NCBI GenBank assembly: GCA_024236295.1
Contig: JACKKT010000006.1
Span: forward strand, 62,001 to 126,000
Direction: 5' to 3'
DNA length: 64,000 nucleotides
DNA from: Kordiimonadaceae bacterium
GTDB taxonomy: Bacteria > Pseudomonadota > Alphaproteobacteria > Sphingomonadales > Emcibacteraceae
The position numbers were made by a program, and so were the translations under genes. The notes under the pieces were generated by a model that was not told the origin of the DNA, made no database searches, and was given only the letters and a program-made list of their open reading frames with translations. Below, one piece after another: positions 60,940 to 64,000 of this stretch (positions are counted from its first letter, which is position 1; each line of letters opens with the position of its first letter).

Positions 60940-62925
60940 ATGAAATATATTTTTACTGTACTCGCAGTTTTTCTTACCAGCATCAATGCAAATGCCAAAA
61001 CCATGACAATGGTCGACATGCTTAATGTTCCCAGCGTCAGGGACGTAAAGATTTCACCTGATGGAAAAAACATCCTATTTGAAAAGCGGCAGGCTGACTG
61101 GCAAAAAAATACTGAAATATCAACCATCTGGCTCGCATCTCTTGACGGCAGCAGACTTTTACAGGTGACATCTGAAAATTGGAATACCACATCTGCCCGC
61201 TGGTCACCGGACGGCAGTAAAATTATATTTTTAAGCAGTCGCGGTGATGACAAAACCAATCAAATATATTTAATGCCATCAAATGGCGGTGAAGCCGAGC
61301 GGTTTTCAAGCCATTTGACAGGAATAACTTCGCTTGAATGGTCAGCAGATGGCAAGGAAATATTTTTTCTGGCTCGTGATGAGCAGGATAATGATGAGAA
61401 AAACCGTGAAGAAAAAAAAGATGATATTTTCAAGTTTGAACAAAATTATCAACAACGCCACCTTTGGAAAATTTCTCTCATCAATGGTGAAGAAAGCCGT
61501 ATTACCAGCGGTGATTACAGTATAAACAGGTTTGATTTATCCCGTGACGGTAAGCGTATCGTTTTTCATAAAGCCCCAAACCCGCTACTTGATGCTGACC
61601 TTGACGCAGAAATCTGGACTATGGACATTGACGGCAGCAACCAAAAAAGAATTACCAATAATAAAAATCCTGAAATCGGGGCCGAACTGTCACCGGATAA
61701 TAAAACAATTCTCTATCTATCCTTGACTGATGAAAATGATCAGCCCTATTTTGAAAGTAATCTGTTTATTGTTCCTGCAAATGGCGGTGAAATAAAACAG
61801 CTTTTAGGCAGTTTTGATCATGATATTCAGGATGCTCACTGGTCAAAAGACGGCAAAAGCATTTATTTTAAAGCGAACCTTGGTGTCCATAATGAAATTT
61901 TCAGCGTAAGTCTTTCAGACAGAAAAATAACCCAGTTGACGGACGGCAAACATACGGTTTCTAACTGGCAATATGACCCGAAGACAAACCGTCATATTTT
62001 GTCATTAAGAACCGCACATAATAACGGGGATTTTTGGTATATTGATAATGGGGCGCTTAAAAAAATAACGGCCATTTTTGATCATCTGGAAAAGGATTTT
62101 GAGCTGCCCAAACAGGATGTGGTTCAGTGGAAAGGCGACGATGGTGTTACAGTCGAAGGAACAATTATTTATCCGAATGGCTATAAAAAAGGACACCGAT
62201 ATCCATTGGTCGTTCAAACCCATGGTGGTCCGCGTTCTTCTGATCAGTGGGGAATATATAGCCCGACCTCCTATGCCACAGTACTTGCAGCAAACGGTTA
62301 TGTCATTTTAAGACCAAACTACCGTGGAAGTCTGGGGTATGGCGATGCTTTTGTTCGTGATATGGTCGGTCATTATTTCAATCAGTCACATCTGGATGTC
62401 ATGGCGGGCATTGATTATCTAATTGATCAGGGAATTGCTGACGGGGATCAACTGGTCAAAATGGGTTATAGTGCTGGCGGACATATGACCAACAAACTGA
62501 TTACCTTTACCGATAGATTTAAAGCCGCATCATCCGCCGCAGGCACCGCCAACTGGATATCCATGTACAGTCAATCCGACACCCGGATTTACCGTACACC
62601 ATGGTTTGGCGGCACCCCATGGCAGAAAGATGCCCCTATCGACAGCTATTGGGATAATTCACCACTTAAGGATATATCAAATGTCAAAACGCCGACTTTG
62701 ATTATCGTCGGTGGCGCCGATACCCGTGTTCCGCAACAGCAATCTATCGAACTTTACCGCGCCCTGAAATCAAACGGGGTGGATACGGACCTTTATATTG
62801 TTCCACGCGAAAACCATATCTGGAAAGAGCTCAGACATTATCTTGGTAAAATGAATGTTGAAATGTCCTGGTTTGAAAGATATGTCAAAAACCGTAATTT
62901 TGAATGGGAAAAAGCCCCCGAATAA
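60940..62925 (+). CDS. Exported S9-family peptidase (prolyl oligopeptidase/acyl-aminoacyl peptidase type)
   Basis: The 661-residue exported enzyme has a signal peptide (VFLTSINANAK, about residues 1-19), then a TolB-like beta-propeller with repeats such as ISPDGKNILFEK, WSPDGSKIIFLSS, WSADGKEIFFLA, LSRDGKRIVFHK and WSKDGKSIYFKA (about residues 40-370). An alpha/beta-hydrolase domain follows. The catalytic triad is visible: Ser in MGYSAGGHM, Asp in VGGADTRVP and His in RENHIWKE. It should degrade peptides in the periplasm. An excellent GGAGGGG ribosome site precedes the ATG. Confidence 0.94.
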   Translation: MKYIFTVLAVFLTSINANAKTMTMVDMLNVPSVRDVKISPDGKNILFEKRQADWQKNTEISTIWLASLDGSRLLQVTSENWNTTSARWSPDGSKIIFLSSRGDDKTNQIYLMPSNGGEAERFSSHLTGITSLEWSADGKEIFFLARDEQDNDEKNREEKKDDIFKFEQNYQQRHLWKISLINGEESRITSGDYSINRFDLSRDGKRIVFHKAPNPLLDADLDAEIWTMDIDGSNQKRITNNKNPEIGAELSPDNKTILYLSLTDENDQPYFESNLFIVPANGGEIKQLLGSFDHDIQDAHWSKDGKSIYFKANLGVHNEIFSVSLSDRKITQLTDGKHTVSNWQYDPKTNRHILSLRTAHNNGDFWYIDNGALKKITAIFDHLEKDFELPKQDVVQWKGDDGVTVEGTIIYPNGYKKGHRYPLVVQTHGGPRSSDQWGIYSPTSYATVLAANGYVILRPNYRGSLGYGDAFVRDMVGHYFNQSHLDVMAGIDYLIDQGIADGDQLVKMGYSAGGHMTNKLITFTDRFKAASSAAGTANWISMYSQSDTRIYRTPWFGGTPWQKDAPIDSYWDNSPLKDISNVKTPTLIIVGGADTRVPQQQSIELYRALKSNGVDTDLYIVPRENHIWKELRHYLGKMNVEMSWFERYVKNRNFEWEKAPE

Positions 62926-63037
62926 CAGGCTTTATCAGTCTATATTCAATTATTTTCCGGTTTAAATGGACTTGTCATAAAGAATCTCTATACTGCGCGC
63001 ACTTTAACTCAGGCATCAAAGATAGAGAGCCACCATT

Positions 63038-64000
63038 ATGACCTTACGCAATATTGCCATTATTGCCCACGTTGACCACGGCAAAACAACACTTGTCGAC
63101 GCCATGTTCAAACAAAGCGGAATGTACCGCGACAATGAACAAGTCGAAGAATGCGCCATGGACAGCAACGACATCGAAAAAGAACGTGGCATTACCATTT
63201 TTGCCAAATGCACAGCTGTCGATTGGGGTGATCACCGCATCAATATTGTTGATACGCCCGGCCACGCCGACTTTGGCGGTGAGGTTGAACGGATATTAAG
63301 CATGGTGGATGGTGTCATTCTGCTGGTGGACAGCGCCGAAGGGCCGATGCCGCAGACAAAATTCGTGACCGGTAAGGCACTTGCCCTTGGCCTTAAGCCC
63401 ATAGTAGTCATTAATAAAATTGACAAACCGGACCGCCGTCCCGATGAAGTCCATGACGAGATTTTTGACCTGTTCGTCAGTCTTGACGCCAATGATGAAC
63501 AGCTCGATTTTCCAATGCTTTATTCCTCTGGCCGCGATGGCTGGGCCTCCCTTGATCTAGATGGTCTGCGGGAAAATCTTGATCCGCTTTTTGAAACGCT
63601 GATTAATTATTATGAAAAACCGGCCATGCGGACTAAGGAAATTATTGATCAGCCCTTTACCATGCTGGCGACACTCCTTGACCGTGATAATTTCATGGGC
63701 CGGGTGCTTACCGGCCGTGTCCAGACCGGGAAAGTAAAAGTGAACGACCCGATCAAGGTGATCAATCAGGCGGGGGACGTGGTTGAAACGGCCCGCGCCA
63801 CCAAACTTATGTCATTCGAGGGCCTTGAGCGCGTTCCGGTTGAAGAGGCCATTGCCGGTGATATTATTGCCATTGCCGGACTTTCCATTGGTACGGTTGC
63901 AGATACCATCTGTGCCCCATCAGTTAGCCAGCCATTACAGGCACAACCGATTGATCCACCGACATTGTCGATGCGTTTTTCCGTCAATGACAGCCCGCTT
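63038..64000 (+). CDS. typA: GTP-binding translation factor TypA/BipA, N-terminal half (runs off the right edge)
   Basis: BipA is a ribosome-associated GTPase related to EF-G that acts in stress responses and ribosome assembly. The first 321 residues are in the window of about 605 expected. G1 is AHVDHGKTTLVD, the switch-1 motif is EKERGITIF, G3 is VDTPGHADFGGE, and G4 is NKIDKPDRRPDE. From about residue 205 domain 2 begins (LATLLDRDNFMGRVLTGRVQ). The chain continues past the window. The start MTLRNIAIIAHV is the family norm, with a GAGAG site 8-12 bases upstream. Confidence 0.96.
   Translation, partial: MTLRNIAIIAHVDHGKTTLVDAMFKQSGMYRDNEQVEECAMDSNDIEKERGITIFAKCTAVDWGDHRINIVDTPGHADFGGEVERILSMVDGVILLVDSAEGPMPQTKFVTGKALALGLKPIVVINKIDKPDRRPDEVHDEIFDLFVSLDANDEQLDFPMLYSSGRDGWASLDLDGLRENLDPLFETLINYYEKPAMRTKEIIDQPFTMLATLLDRDNFMGRVLTGRVQTGKVKVNDPIKVINQAGDVVETARATKLMSFEGLERVPVEEAIAGDIIAIAGLSIGTVADTICAPSVSQPLQAQPIDPPTLSMRFSVNDSPL

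Noticed and set aside
1..64000. CRISPR arrays, tRNA or rRNA genes, insertion sequences, prophage or toxin-antitoxin pairs
   Set aside because: None seen: no regularly spaced repeats, cloverleaf sequences, transposase or integrase frames, or typical small gene pairs were found by reading.

Overview
The window is a chromosomal segment of a moderately AT-rich alphaproteobacterium. The evidence is a CpdR-type cell-cycle receiver next to an N-formylglutamate amidohydrolase gene, CtrA-like boxes (TTAA-N7-TTAA), an alphaproteobacterial SOS box (GAAC-N7-GAAC) between ssb and uvrA, the folate-dependent tRNA methylase trmFO, a yajC-secD-secF-Mth938 operon, and DUF1491 and DUF815 genes. An exosortase-A-type PrsK/PrsR/PrsT set would fit a marine Emcibacterales, Kordiimonadales or Sphingomonadales relative, but the species cannot be fixed from sequence reading. 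TTG starts are common here.

Layout. 1-10.8 kb holds the 5' part of gyrA, an OFA-family transporter, an AT-rich orphan flavoprotein, an odd secreted hydrolase-like protein, a YbaK-type deacylase, a TerC protein, a secreted serine hydrolase with a TPR tail, an outer-membrane barrel and a DUF4919 protein. 10.8-29.4 kb is mostly housekeeping: ssb/uvrA, trmFO, a squalene/phytoene-synthase-like protein, a 48-residue membrane protein paired with a PuuD-like membrane protein, a Tat-exported serine hydrolase, an OmpA-like lipoprotein, secDF-yajC, a DUF815 ATPase, CIRCE-controlled groESL, phosphatidylserine decarboxylase and an NhaC antiporter.

29.4-44.2 kb is an envelope-polysaccharide region. On the minus strand it runs: initiating sugar transferase, sensor kinase PrsK, sigma-54 activator PrsR, TPR protein PrsT, two exosortase-A-associated glycosyltransferases, a four-TM coiled-coil protein, DUF1491, a FemAB/BioF2-like acyltransferase and a small membrane protein. 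A divergent GDP-mannose synthesis enzyme (manC type) supplies the sugar nucleotide. No exosortase and no PEP-CTERM substrate is in the window. PrsR has no ATG, GTG or TTG start that keeps its receiver domain intact; it appears to begin at ATT, three bases after the in-frame stop of PrsK.

44.2-64 kb holds two paralogous exported amidohydrolases flanking a GntR-regulator/membrane-protein pair, a sensor kinase with two periplasmic solute-binding domains, an MBOAT/SGNH O-acetylation pair, aminopeptidase N, an ArsM-like methyltransferase, cpdR, an N-formylglutamate amidohydrolase, a membrane protein of unknown role, an S9 peptidase and the 5' half of typA/bipA. Two intergenic regions look like small-RNA genes: one has a CtrA box and a strong terminator (about 14.47-14.60 kb), the other is on the minus strand behind the amidohydrolase gene (about 59.64-59.76 kb). 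No tRNA, rRNA, CRISPR array, IS element or prophage was seen.
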